64,000 nucleotides of DNA from Leuctra nigra. Taxonomy: Eukaryota; Arthropoda; Insecta; Plecoptera; Leuctridae. The notes under the pieces are model-generated. The model was not told the origin of the DNA. It did no database searches and saw nothing but the letters and a program-made list of their open reading frames with translations. The translations under genes and the position numbers were made by a program. The DNA lies in contig OW203762.1 of NCBI GenBank assembly GCA_934045905.1, positions 47,207,411-47,271,410 on the forward strand. Reading direction: 5' to 3'. Shown piece after piece: positions 1-12,500 of the stretch; within the stretch, counting starts at the first letter, position 1, and every line of letters begins with the position of its first letter.

Positions 1-641
1 TGATTACTTTGTCATTTTAAATAGATTATCATGGATGAAATGCATTCCATTCCTTTATTATTAAAAATAATGCAATATCAATAATTATCGAATTCATTAT
101 TTTTATGAATAAAGCACGTTTCGATTCAACTATACGATGAACACAACAATGAACAGAATTGTTGTTAAAACAAGATATTGTTGTTTTTTCATTTATGATT
201 GTTTGTAGAATTGGACATCCATCTTGAAATAACTGATTGTCATGGCTTGAGGATTATCTTTTAGATTCACTCTCTAGTATCTTCATAGAATCTCTAGCAC
301 CCAGTTATATTTGTATAAAAGTTTGTATCTATTCTTGCCACTCGTTCTGTCTCGCATTGTTTTGTTTTGGCTTCAATGCGATCTGCTATGATCTAGATGG
401 GTGTGAAGTGACGTCATCACTGCTAGTTGCTAATTACTTTCCCGCACTTCGCTAATGAGCTAACCGCGCTCTTGGCCGTGCAGAATAGCAAGCGCTGTTG
501 TCAGTGAGCCCAGAGGACCATGCACGATGATTGTTCTCCAACAACATTATCTAGAGGCTTTCGTCTCGCTGATAATATAGAACAGACGGGGGAAATAATA
601 AGGCGTTACTGAAACACGAAATATTACCCATATAAACGATG

Positions 642-929
642 TTATTCCCACAAATAAGTGATACGTGATGGAGCTACTTTTGGCAAGATGGCTACTAATA
701 GGTCCACATATTAATTTGTTTGTTTTTACATTACGTGTTTCCATTAAAGCAGTGAAAAAACAAAAAACAAATTAAATTGATATTTAGCTATAAATTTACT
801 TTTTGGCCATAACAAACAACTATATCAACTATTTGTATTTATATTTATGCAAATGCGCCCTTGATAGACGCCATTTACCTAGTACCACAAAATCCACCAG
901 AGGTCAGTTGTGTTCCTTATTTTCTCGAA
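642..929 (+). repeat. 288-bp dispersed repeat, copy 1
   Basis: This segment recurs as its near-identical reverse complement at 9718-10005. Both copies are 288 bp, and the similarity stops abruptly at both ends, as expected for a mobile or duplicated unit. No coding potential is visible and no target duplication was identified. Confidence 0.8.
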
Positions 930-3009
930 TACCACGATTGATTTTCGTTAAATTTATATTTGTAAACAAAAAATAGATATAAATATCTAGGTAAACACTC
1001 GCGTTGAAAAACTAGTACCGGATTGTGCAACACCTCGACCATTCAGTAAGCAACACGATTCAATTAATCAATGTACTACAATGTAACTGATGAAAGCTTT
1101 GAGTCCATTTTTAGAAGAAAACAAATAGTTTAAGGTGTATTCTTGTAGTGATTTTTATGAGCTTTCAGAATATTCACTCGGATTCTAGAAAATATTGGCA
1201 CAAAGTCTTGAAAAACGCAATTGAAATATCGATTTGTATGGAATATAAGTTTCAACATAAAACCTCGTTTATCTCAGTTTCATTCGATTGTGACTCATAG
1301 CGTTATTTCCCTGTACCCTTCAACTGCTTTTAATTGCAACTTAGTAATAACGACCTATTACTGGAGTCAAAACAAACCCTGATTATTTGCAAATGATCAA
1401 GGCGCAGAGCTTTACTTTCTTTAGATAAATGTTGACTATACAACTATTATCAACAACTATTTCAGGGCTTGAACGATTATACTGATAATTCTTTAACATG
1501 ATGATCTTCCACAATTTAAGATTGAACGAAACTTTTCGATTTTAATCAACCAAAGGATTTCCCACTGTCAGTCGCAGGATTTGGTTCCAAAACTGTGCAG
1601 TAAACCAGACAGATGATTTTTTTTACATGTAGATATATAAAGTTTTAGATGATTTATTGAGCGAGCGAAGCGAGCGTCTCCTTTTGGCTCTTTTGGCACG
1701 GACCTCTGTTTTTTTTGTTTTTTTTTGTTTTTGTTTTTTTTCTGTTACTGACGATATACAGGTCAGAGTTTTTCTTCGATCGAGCTGAAATTTTGCACAC
1801 AAGTACGTAACATTTCTGATTGTTGCAGACCCTAATTTTTTTGAAATCCCCTGATTGGTTCAAATTTAAAAAAAATTATCTTTCGATTGGTTGGTTTGAT
1901 CAATTTGAAATTTAGCAAAGACATTGCAACCAACATTGTACCCAATCATAATAAATTTCAGCTTAATCCACCCATTGGTTCAAATTTGAAACCATTTTTC
2001 CTGTGATTTTTGAAATTTAAACTAGAACCGATTGACCGATGGGGCGATGCCAAGCTAGGACGACGGGATCGGCCACTTCGGCGCTAGCGTCGAGGCTGTG
2101 CTTTTCAAATCAACGCATTTCTTACTCCACAGTCCGTATTTTCATGTTATATTATAATAATTAATGTTGATATTTGGTTATTTAACGAAATAGTGGATAA
2201 TTATTAGAAATGGTAGTGTAATAATGATATTTTGATCATATATGGACAGCTCACAGAATTATTTTTGTTTCCAGTGCTCTCTTGAACTGACTCACTGCTT
2301 AATGGAATTTTGTAACTTCCAATTAAAACAATTGAGAGGGTGTCGCTTCAGATTGAAATAGAATTTGCTTTATATATTGCACTATCTTCTTATTTTTACA
2401 CATTTAATTATACTAGAGTAAAAAATCTATGTATCTAAACAGTGAGTACATCTTCTTACGCATGTCAAAATAAAGTTTCGCGAGTTTTAATTTTGAGTGG
2501 CACGAACAGCTTACTTCACACTTGTCACAAAACCGATGGCAGCACCCTAGCGGGAGATAGTTTGGCTAGTGCCCTATCAACTAAAAACTTTGCATGGTCA
2601 TTGGTACCAACATTTAAGGCATTTTTGCCAATTTTCAGTCAAATCTGTAGTTATTTTCAAAAGGTTTTGTAATTTAAGTGACATTTTGCGTGTTGGCTGT
2701 CAAATTCACGGCGACTTGAATCTTCAGTTCAAGGCAAGGTAGTTAGAGCAGAAAGTTTCAAACGAAATGAAACTAATAATGACCGTTCAACAGATTGATC
2801 TGATATTGTGTACACACTAATATCATATGATTTGAGTGGTCCCAGGTATATTTTTTTAAAGAGATCCTATGATTTTTGAATATTAACGAGGAACAGTTCA
2901 ATCATAAGGGTTGATACTAACATTTTAGGAATATTTAGAGATTTTTATTCAACTCTGACGAAATTCAAGATTTATTGGCTTTTAATGATATTTTCGATAG
3001 ACATAATTT

Positions 3010-3472
3010 CGGTTCGAGGTGTTCCGCGTATCCGTGCTCGCTCATCAACGCGTTACTCAGATTCATTGGTTAAAATTTAAATAAATATCTCCTGATAGGC
3101 TGAAAAATGAAAACGGTATTCGATAATTCTGATCAAACTCATATTTTGCATGATCATTAAGACCAATATTGTCTCTTATTTTACAAAATTTCATCCCAAT
3201 CAGTTAAGAACGTATGAACTTATTGACATTTTTAATATCTGTCAGTAATGAAGTATCGAAATGAATGTTTTCCAGTGCCAATTGAAAATTGATTCTGATT
3301 TGCTTTATGAACCAGGTGCTTAGATGCTATTTTAAAGTTTCGATGAAAAGCATACACTTTTAAGTTGATATCATAATCAATTCAATATGGATGTATATGT
3401 TTTCTGTGCGTTGTGTACGCATTTCCGGTTCGAGAATTTGCACGTACCCGTGCTCGCTCATCAACGCGTTAC
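3010..3472 (+). repeat. Two direct copies of a 47-bp motif
   Basis: Copies at 3010-3056 and 3426-3472 share GGTTCGAG at the start and the block GTGCTCGCTCATCAACGCG near the end, with a diverged middle. They lie 416 bp apart in AT-rich sequence. They could be ends of an old transposon or a conserved regulatory motif; the sequence alone does not decide. Confidence 0.6.
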
Positions 3473-5220
3473 ACTGAGCGTTTTCCTAGTATTAGTATTG
3501 TGTAATAGGATAATCATATACAGAAGTTCGAATGAAATGTGACGCAAAATGCTCTAGCTGAAATGTAATTTGTGTTGAGTTACACTGCAAACTCGGTATG
3601 GTATTACAAGTGTAATTTGAGAATGAAGTAATGCGAACCCTCTAGACAGATCATTGATATATTCCAGTATTTTTCACCGAGTGAGTAGGCGTCTTTTCAA
3701 TCATCTGTAACAAAAGAGCAGTGAAGTTTCACCTGACTTCTCGGTTTCATTTCTCCCGGCGTCTTATTATGTTCTTGAATGTCATTCAAGCCATTTCCAA
3801 TCATGTCTTCGTCGCAGACTTCATTTCAATAGAAGCATTTCGTCCCACGTGACTTCCCAGAACATCGTATCGTTAGGCGCTAATGCCATAAACGTCATAT
3901 CAAACGAATTAATATTGTTATTTCACATTTCAATAGCGGGAGTTTCTTCGGCTTTGACGGAAATGATTTAATGAGGCAAAATAGACATCAAACAACGCTT
4001 TCAGCCTCTCGAGAAAATAATAACTTAACTACCTAGTTAACAACCTACAGCATAGTCTAGTCCTGCGACTGACGTTTCTTATAGCTCTGTTCTCGTCAGA
4101 TTACCGAGGTTTAGCGACATCGAATACTAGTTGCTGAAGCCCTGCTACAGATGCTCGTGTGACAATCTCTTGTGTCATTTGTTATCGGTCTCGACGACGA
4201 TGTGTTGTCAATGATGCATCCTCCTTCGAATGGGACGTTAGGCCGTTGGTAAAATTCTACGTGAACAAGCTCTATGCCAGTATACTGAGTTTCTTTTCCT
4301 CATTTATGTACGAATCTGACTGTTTTGAGGATAAGAATGAATCATTAGCGTCCCATAAAATGTATTGAAGATCAGCGACTACATTGTAACCTAATATTGC
4401 AGATGAATATGTCTTTACACTCATTGCATACAAAACTAACATCATGCATAGCTACAATTTAGAAATTGAAGAGAACAGAAAATATCAAGTAGGATATTGA
4501 AAGACACCAAGATTTAAAACATAATGGGAGTCAACATACAACATTGTGTTAAAAATGCATTTCTTATAAAAAAAGAACATTGCAGCTTATGAATAATTCC
4601 ATATTATAATACGATGAGATTTTCCATATAAATGCAGATTAGGTAGCGGAGGAGGAAGCCAGTAGAAGGTGGCGAAATTGGACGCAACATATTTGATGTC
4701 ATCTCGCTTCCCGCAAGAAGTCTTGTGTTCCCGTCTGACGCCAAGAATCGTGTCACTACATTCAAATCCGAGATAAACTAGCGAATCAGGTCAATAAAAC
4801 AAGGCGTTATCTGTACGTGCCGCCATTGTTCACTGCCACATTGATGCCACTGCAGCCTGTTCACCCTGCTCGCAAGCATGTGATGGTTTGTCGCACAGAT
4901 AAGACATGTTGTAAACATGACGGCTAATGCCCAACAATCTCGTGACTGAGATTTTCACTCAAGTCTTTCCAATATTTGTTCTTAAGAAAAAAGAAAAACG
5001 TGACACCAATATTTTATTCGCATAAATGCAATTCTTATCCCCAGCGACAAAAGCATCTTATTCGTTTATCTGATCCGAACAAAACTGAACCGGTTGACAT
5101 CGAAAATGTTTTATTATCAAGACAAGTCAACTAATTTGAGTTGGACGTGTATGAAGTGTTTCGCCAAAGAGATTCCAAAGCTACATGTCCAATGATTTAC
5201 GAGTATTCGTTGATCCGTAC

Positions 5221-6544
5221 CAGCTGCGTTGCCACTTACAACCCCTCTCATTGGTTTAGACGTGGTGCAGGCGTACCAACTCCTCTCATTGGTTCAGACG
5301 TGGTGCAGGCGTACCAACTCCAAGTCCACAACGTGTTCGTGATGCGCGGCAACATCGCCGTGCTGCATTGCCACTAACAACCCCTCTCATTGGTTTAGAC
5401 GTGGTGCAGGCGTACCAACTCCAAGTCCACAACGTGTTCGTGATGCGTGGCAACATCGCCGTGCTGCATTGCCACTAACAACCCCTCTCATTGGTTTAGA
5501 CGTGGTGCAGGCGTACCAACTCCAAGTCCACAACGTGTTCGTGATGCGTGGCAACATCGCCGTGCTGCATTGCCACTAACAACCCCTCTCATTGGTTTAG
5601 ACGTGGTGCAGGCGTACCAACTCCAAGTCCACAACGTGTTCGTGATGCGTGGCAACATCGCCGTGCTGCATTGCCACTAACAACCCCTCTCATTGGTTTA
5701 GACGTGGTGCAGGCGTACCAACTCCAAGTCCACAACGTGTTCGTGATGCGTGGCAACATCGCCGTGCTGCATTGCCACTAACACCCCTCTCATTGGTTTA
5801 GACGTGGTGCAGGCGTACCAACTCCAAGTCCACAACGTGTTCGTGATGCGTGGCAACATCGCCGTGCTGCATTGCCACTAACAACCCCTCTCATTGGTTT
5901 AGACGTGGTGCAGGCGTACCAACTCCAAGTCCACAACGTGTTCGTGATGCGTGGCAACATCGCCGTGCTGCATTGCCACTAACAACCCCTCTCATTGGTT
6001 TAGACGTGGTGCAGGCGTACCAACTCCAAGTCCACAACGTGTTCGTGATGCGTGGCAACATCGCCGTGCTGCGTTGCCACTAACAACCCCTCATTGGTTT
6101 AGACGTGATGCAGGCGTACCAACTCCTCTCATTGGTTTAGACGTGGTGCAGGCGTACCAACTCCAAGTCCACAACGTGTTCGTGATGCGCGGCAACATCG
6201 CCGTGCTGCATTGCCACTAACAACCCCTCTCATTGGTTTAGACGTGGTGCAGGCGTACCAACTCCAAGTCCACAACGTGTTCGTGATGCGTGGCAACATC
6301 GCCGTGCTGCATTGCCACTAACAACCCCTCTCATTGGTTTAGACGTGGTGCAGGCGTACCAACTCCAAGTCCACAACGTGTTCGTGATGCGTGGCAACAT
6401 CGCCGTGCTGCATTGCCACTAACAACCCCTCTCATTGGTTTAGACGTGGTGCAGGCGTACCAACTCCAAGTCCACAACGTGTTCGTGATGCGTGGCAACA
6501 TCGCCGTGCTGCATTGCCACTAACACCCCCTCTCATTGGCTTAG
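5221..6544 (+). repeat. 101-bp tandem array carrying the Ig2 exon's splice acceptor
   Basis: Fifteen tandem copies of an acceptor-like site (cctctcattggtttag and variants) start at 5251, 5289, 5390, 5491, 5592, 5693, 5793, 5894, 5995, 6094, 6132, 6233, 6334, 6435 and 6536. Spacing is 99-101 bp apart from two 38-bp units. Each full unit carries the acceptor and about the first 75 bp of the Ig2 exon, then a TAA stop in the exon's frame. The last copy leads into the intact exon and differs (ttggcttag). The 38-bp unit and a following gcgcggc variant recur 843 bp apart, which suggests a higher-order duplication. Confidence 0.95.
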
Positions 6545-9500
6545 ACGTGGTGCAGGCGTACCAACTCCAAGTCCACAACGTGTTCGTGATGCGTGGCAAC
6601 ATCGCCGTGCTGCGTTGTAACGTGCCGAGCTTCGTGCGCGGCTTGCTGACGGTGACCACGTGGTTACGCGATGAACCACTGCTCGGTCGAGCCGCCGTGC
6701 ATCCGGGAGGCAGGTTCACAGTGACGGCGTCGGGAGCGCTGCATGTGCGCGACACCAGCGCCGAGGACGGGTACTCGAGGTACTTCTGTCAGACGGTACA
6801 CAAACTGACTGGAGAGAGGAGGCTGAGCCTTCCGGGGCAGATCATTGTCACAGGTCAGTTCAAACACTTACAATTGTAAAAAAAAAAAAAAAAAAATCCC
6901 ACATCTGCCACCATTTGTAATATTGGTTTAAACTTTATCGCGGATCCAAATGGTAGCAGCCAGCAGGATAATTATTTAAAAATGCGTAATTTTGTTGTGA
7001 ATATGTTGTGTGATGAATATTATGAGCCTCGTCTCGATCGTGATTCGCTTGATGTGTTGCCTGACAGAACCTGAAGCCAACGTGCCGCCTCGAGTAGAGC
7101 ATTCAGTGCCCAACGTGAACGTGCGAGCTGGCAACCCCGCTGACCTCGTGTGTGCCGCCCAGGGCTTCCCGCCCCCCACCTACACGTGAGTCCAGTGCTT
7201 GTTACGAGGATGGTGATCAATTACAACTGCTGTCCTAATCATCCCTACAAACACTGGGAGGTCCCTGGACGCGTCCTAGGCCGTCCCAGATGGGCGTACG
7301 GGCCTGCCCAGGGACCTCCCGTCTTATGGGTGATTAGCATGGAGTGAGACTCCCGGGGCCTGCCACTGGGAATAAGCCCGGGCGGCGCCATGGGCCGTCC
7401 CATGACGCCCGCGCGGGAGGTATGGGCCGTCCCTGGACCCTCCCGGGCGGCCCGCGCGGGAGGCATAGGCCGGCCCTGGCCCCCGCCCGGGCGGCCCGCG
7501 CGGGAGCAGCTGCTCGCTCTGTAGCCCCCTCCCCCTACGCACATTCCATAACGGTCACGTGCTAGCTTGCTAGGTACACTCTCATTCAAAATGCAGTACC
7601 TACAAAACGTGCCTCTGATCCAGACACGTGCATATAGGCACTAATTTTGAATGCGAATGTACCTGGAAAAAATACGTTTCATTAAGACATAATTAATTGC
7701 AAACGTGAGTGACACGAGAAACGGGATTTTTTCACAATTTCGGAGAGTGGGCGTTGCCATACGAAAAAAATAATCCAGGTATTTTCTTCCAGGGTCAATG
7801 TATTAGTTCACAGTTCACGGAATATTTCACAACAGTTGTAATTTGTTATGTCAACTAGAAGAACAGTAGGTACCTACTCAAACACATTAGAAATGCATTT
7901 AAATGGTCAAATATTAATAAAAAAAAATAGCCGGTATATTATAAAGTTAATCAGTGGTTATTGGAAGTTATTTTATCTCGCCATGTTTCCCTATTGTTTG
8001 AAAGCTGTTCCACTGACCTGACACATTACCTAAGGTACCTCCTACTGTTTTTATTTTTAACGCATTTTTATTTGGAGGAAATATTTTGGGATCATTTGAA
8101 ATCCTCAACTTGACTGTCACATAATGGGGAAGTCTCGTGAAATTCAGATTTCAGAATAATAGACTATTATTTTATGAAAGTTGATTATGTTGCTGAACAC
8201 AGATGTGATTTTATTTTTGCTGTGGGATGAATAGTTTTCAAGGAATGAATTTACAAAGTTTGATTACTTTTAACAGGAAAATTTACAGAAAATTGACAGA
8301 TGATCCACAATGGTAACACATTAGTGTAAGTGGATTCTTGTAATACGTCGTTTTTCCCGCCAAAAGTCCCATTATAATTGAATTTCATTTGCATGAATTA
8401 ATTTTTAACATTTCGCGGGTGACAAATGTCAGTAATTATTTGCGTTGATATTTAAAAACTTACTGGAACAAAATTTCTAGAGACTTAAGTATTACCTACC
8501 TTATTCATACAAAAATGAAGAAGGATAAAAAGATCCATAATTTTTGTTTATGAATCGGTTGTTGGATTTTGAAATTAGCAATTATTTTTTGATAATCTCT
8601 TACAGGACGATTGAATCGTTTCAATAATAATTTTTTCACGTACTATTCCCTACTTACTTAGGTACTATATTGTTTTGATAAATTACAAAAAATAAAATGC
8701 TACACATAGGAGATTCACTGCAATTGAATTTTAGGAATAATAAAGAGCAGGAAAACACACGAAAATTAAAAAAAAAACAGTTTCATATAATATAAACGTA
8801 TATTATTGTAAAAGATTATACTACCACATCACTTAAAATTTTTAAATGTCCTTCAACCTTCACACGTCACATAGTATCAAAACATTCTGAGGTAGGTACT
8901 ACCTGGCAGTGAGTCTGGCACGCTGTCTCTTTATCGACAAGACACAATTCGGATTTTACTTCACTCACGGATATGTTGGCACAATTTTTCATCTTCAGTT
9001 TTTCAAGAAAATGAATGCTATTGAATACGTATTTCTTTCATCTGAAAAAATAAAATTGCAAAGTATTTAGGTAATGTACCTTGTACTAATAATGTTCGCA
9101 AGATATTTGCAATTATTTATTATTGTAGGTACAGATTCTAACCTAAACAAGATTTATACAAGATCTTGAAAAGTTTAGCAAGATCATGCAGCGTAAAAAA
9201 TTTACACAAAAAATAAAAAACACTTCTAAGTGTTTTTTATTTTTTGTGTAAATTTTTATTCGGTGAGACCAATGAAAGTCCAACATTTACAAGATCTTGT
9301 TATCAGTAAGATCTTGTTAATTTTGTCAATATTTAACACTATTATTATGCTATGCTCAAAAGAATTTTCCGATTTAATGGCCAGATACTGGATTCCATCC
9401 ATAAATTATTAGCACACGGTCTTGTGGTGTCGAGGACTGACATCCGCAATCTACGTGGATGCAACTTCTTTTGAGCATGAGGCTGCCTAGCAAATAGTTT

Positions 9501-12500
9501 CTACCTACTACACAAGAACTATTTATGTAAATAACTGCAATAGCAGATAGCTGCAAATAACAGTCTTTACAAAAATTTTAAAAATTGAATTTTTGGCACA
9601 GAGTGATCCCTAAAAAAAAGAAAGATAGATTCAATGAAGAATTTGTAAATTGATAGGATAAACTTCTTGGCAATGAATAATACAAAAATCACTTTTGTGT
9701 TGTGTGACCTGCCACAATTCGAGAAAATAAGGAACACAACTGACCTCTGGTGGATTTTGTGGTACTAGTTAAATGGCGGCTATCAAGGGCGCATTTGCAT
9801 AAATATAAATACAAATATTTGATATAGTTGTTTGTTATGGCCAAGAAAGTAAATTTATAGCTAAATATCAATTTAATTTGTTTTTTGTTTTTTCACTGCT
9901 TTATGGAAACACGAAATGTAAAAACAAACAAATTAATATGTGGACCTGATAGTAGCCATCTTGCCAGAAGTGGCTCCATCACGTATCACTTATTTGTGGG
10001 AATAATCACTTGAGGTAAAATTATTACCATTAGGTACACTATTTATTTAAAACCCCAATAAAAATTTGAAACATTCTATATTGCATAAATGTGATTTATA
10101 GGTAAGGTTAGAGGAAATACTACACATATAAAATACTAAAATGTGGCTTACCATCAGAGAGTTCTGAATCATTACATCTGTAGGGTAGGTAACATTTAAT
10201 CCATTAACTCGATGAAGTCCCAAGTCCTGTGCATCTTCAGAATTCTTGCTAATTTGCCAAGAAGTAAATTTACTTTTTAATTGAAGTAGGTAGGCAATTA
10301 AATCGACTCTAGAATAAGAGCAGGGCAAGTTCACGGTGAATCTGTAGAACCTACAAAAAGTAAGGTGAAAGTTAGCAACTCAAATTAATTTCCTCTCAGC
10401 CATTCCGTGTTACGGGTGTACGGGTGTAAGATGCTATGTTCAGCATCTTATTCATCAAAATAAAAATAGTTAGGATCATTGTGCAGCCTTCTAAATTTTT
10501 TATGTAATTTACATGGTTCGACACGAAATTTAAATTTAAATGCGGTCCCACAATTTTACTGATAACAAAATAACTATTCAAACTTAAAAAAAAACTGATT
10601 ACATATTTGGAATCAGCAAGAAAATACCATGAATTTAATATAAAAACATGCTGATTTATTTACATTTAATAATTCAGCAGTCATATGTATTATGTGGCAT
10701 ATGTCTGCATTCGCATGGAATGGCTGCTCTCTTACCACCGGCGCGTTAGAGGAAATTCAAAAGGTGCGGTTTATTTTTTTGGATGACAACATTCAATCTC
10801 AAAAATTTTACTACGTATTTGAATGAAGCGGGACCACCATTCAATGTATGTATCTACTACCTCCGACAAGAATGTAATTTCCATGCAACATAATTTTTAC
10901 TTTCGGATCACAGCAAAAATGTTTGTTATTGGCCTTGTAAGGTACCTACATAAACAAAAATAATTGATGTATATCTAAAATCCTTGATAAAGTTAAATAA
11001 TTAAACATAATGAAAATATTTACCACTCTGCTCGGTTCGGTTCTTAATGTTTCGGCTCGGTTTGACGATACAGCTTGGTTCGCTCGCAGGACGAATACGC
11101 GCTTTGTTTCTGGAGTTCAATATCTTAATAGCCTATTTTCTTCCAGAGTAGATTCACCTTTAACAAGTAACATTATTAAAACTGCAGTAGGTGCCTTGGT
11201 AGGTATGTGGGATGGTTATTGGTTAATGTAGAGGTGAAAATATTCCCAAAATAGGCGGAGGTACGTACTAGGTACCTACAGGTAGGGTTCCTACTGACTA
11301 CTACCACTGATATGTATATACTACCACGCCAAGCAAACTGTTTACCTACTTTATTTATTTTATAAATACCTAAACTACCTAGTTGGAAATTTTACTTTGC
11401 ATAAATTGCTACATTTCAAAAATTTACATGTGAGGTTAATGTTTACTGAACATTGGTCACACTACCTATTGGTTTATTAGTATCCCCAGCATACAAAACT
11501 AAAGTAACAACGATTAATGCCTGGATACTTATGTAGTTGTGATGAAGACTCACCTTCAATGGGTTGTATGGCTCTGTGATGAAAATCCAAACAAAAGAGG
11601 CACAACAAAACTGTAATTATTTCACGATTTGTGTCACATTAAATGGTTTGAACTGAGACAAACTATTCAGCAGTGAACACTGCATTCACGGACACAGATA
11701 ATAATTGAAATCACATTCAAAATCACTCAAAAGGACGTAAACTACACACTCATGACACTCTGTAAAATATCAACAAACGTCAAACGCCGCGTTTGAAATG
11801 AAGAAGGGAGAACGGAAACAAGTTGATTCACGAAGATGGCCGACTGCCGAGTTCATAAAAGAAACTTTACTAATAACGTTTAAAATGGTATGAATACTTT
11901 GCTTTGGAATTGTAAACATATTTATTCTTAAATCAATATATACATGTGAAATGTAGATGTAATTATTATAGAAATGAAGTTATAAATATGAAAAAAATAA
12001 GTCATTAGAGCAGCTCAAATTCAAACAGTCGTAGCGCCCGCGCGGGCCGTCCCTAGCCATTCCCGGGCGGGACCAAGACGGGACATTCCTAGAAATTTTA
12101 CAGCCAGATAAAACGGATCGGTTGGGCTCCGTTGGGCAGGCCCAGGGCATGCCCTAGTAGTTCCCGCCCGGGACGTCCCACTTGGGCGCTAGATGGGCAG
12201 AAGCCCGGGCCGCCCAGTGTTTGTAGGGATGGCCTCTTCGTGCATGCGATCACTTAGGGGATAGGGCAGACTTAAGTGGCGATTGTCATGATATGCTCCC
12301 TTGGAAGGGCATGAGAATTGAAAGAAAAGGGTTGTCTTAACTACTGGATCCACTGGAAGTTGATAACAGTGGTCGCGGTTGGGGCGCGTGCCCCTAGGCA
12401 CTAGATATCCTATATATTTAAGCACAAGCCGCCACTGGATATTTAGTTCCAATATTCTGCTACTGAATATGAATATTGACTTCAGACTTCCATCTGCGGA

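Larger units (their letters stand above)
1..5220. other. AT-rich stretch without a recognisable gene
   Basis: I see no exon here. The upstream Dscam exons (signal peptide, Ig1), which must end in phase 1 to join the Ig2 exon, are not found, so this is probably intron or 5' flank. The stretch contains one copy of a 288-bp repeat (642-929), a repeated 47-bp motif (3010-3056 and 3426-3472) and degraded repeat-like sequence around 1650-2100. The short open frames show no family features. Confidence 0.6.
7546..12011. other. Dscam intron between the two Ig3 half-exons, AT-rich
   Basis: Apart from the second copy of the 288-bp repeat (9718-10005) and a 30-bp-arm hairpin (9196-9257), I see no gene. 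The open frame on the - strand at 10047-10334 has no recognisable domain. No extra copies of the Ig3 5' half-exon were found. Confidence 0.6.

Noticed and set aside
5447..6523. Overlapping repeated open frames of about 77 codons
   Set aside because: They are the three-frame reading of the 101-bp tandem array and show no independent start or family; only the last unit continues into the real Ig2 exon.
5221..6544. CRISPR-like array
   Set aside because: Units are contiguous with no unique spacers, in a eukaryotic gene, and they copy exon sequence.
10047..10334. 95-codon open frame on the - strand in the Ig3 intron
   Set aside because: No recognisable family, no supporting splice structure; AT-rich chance frame is the simplest reading.
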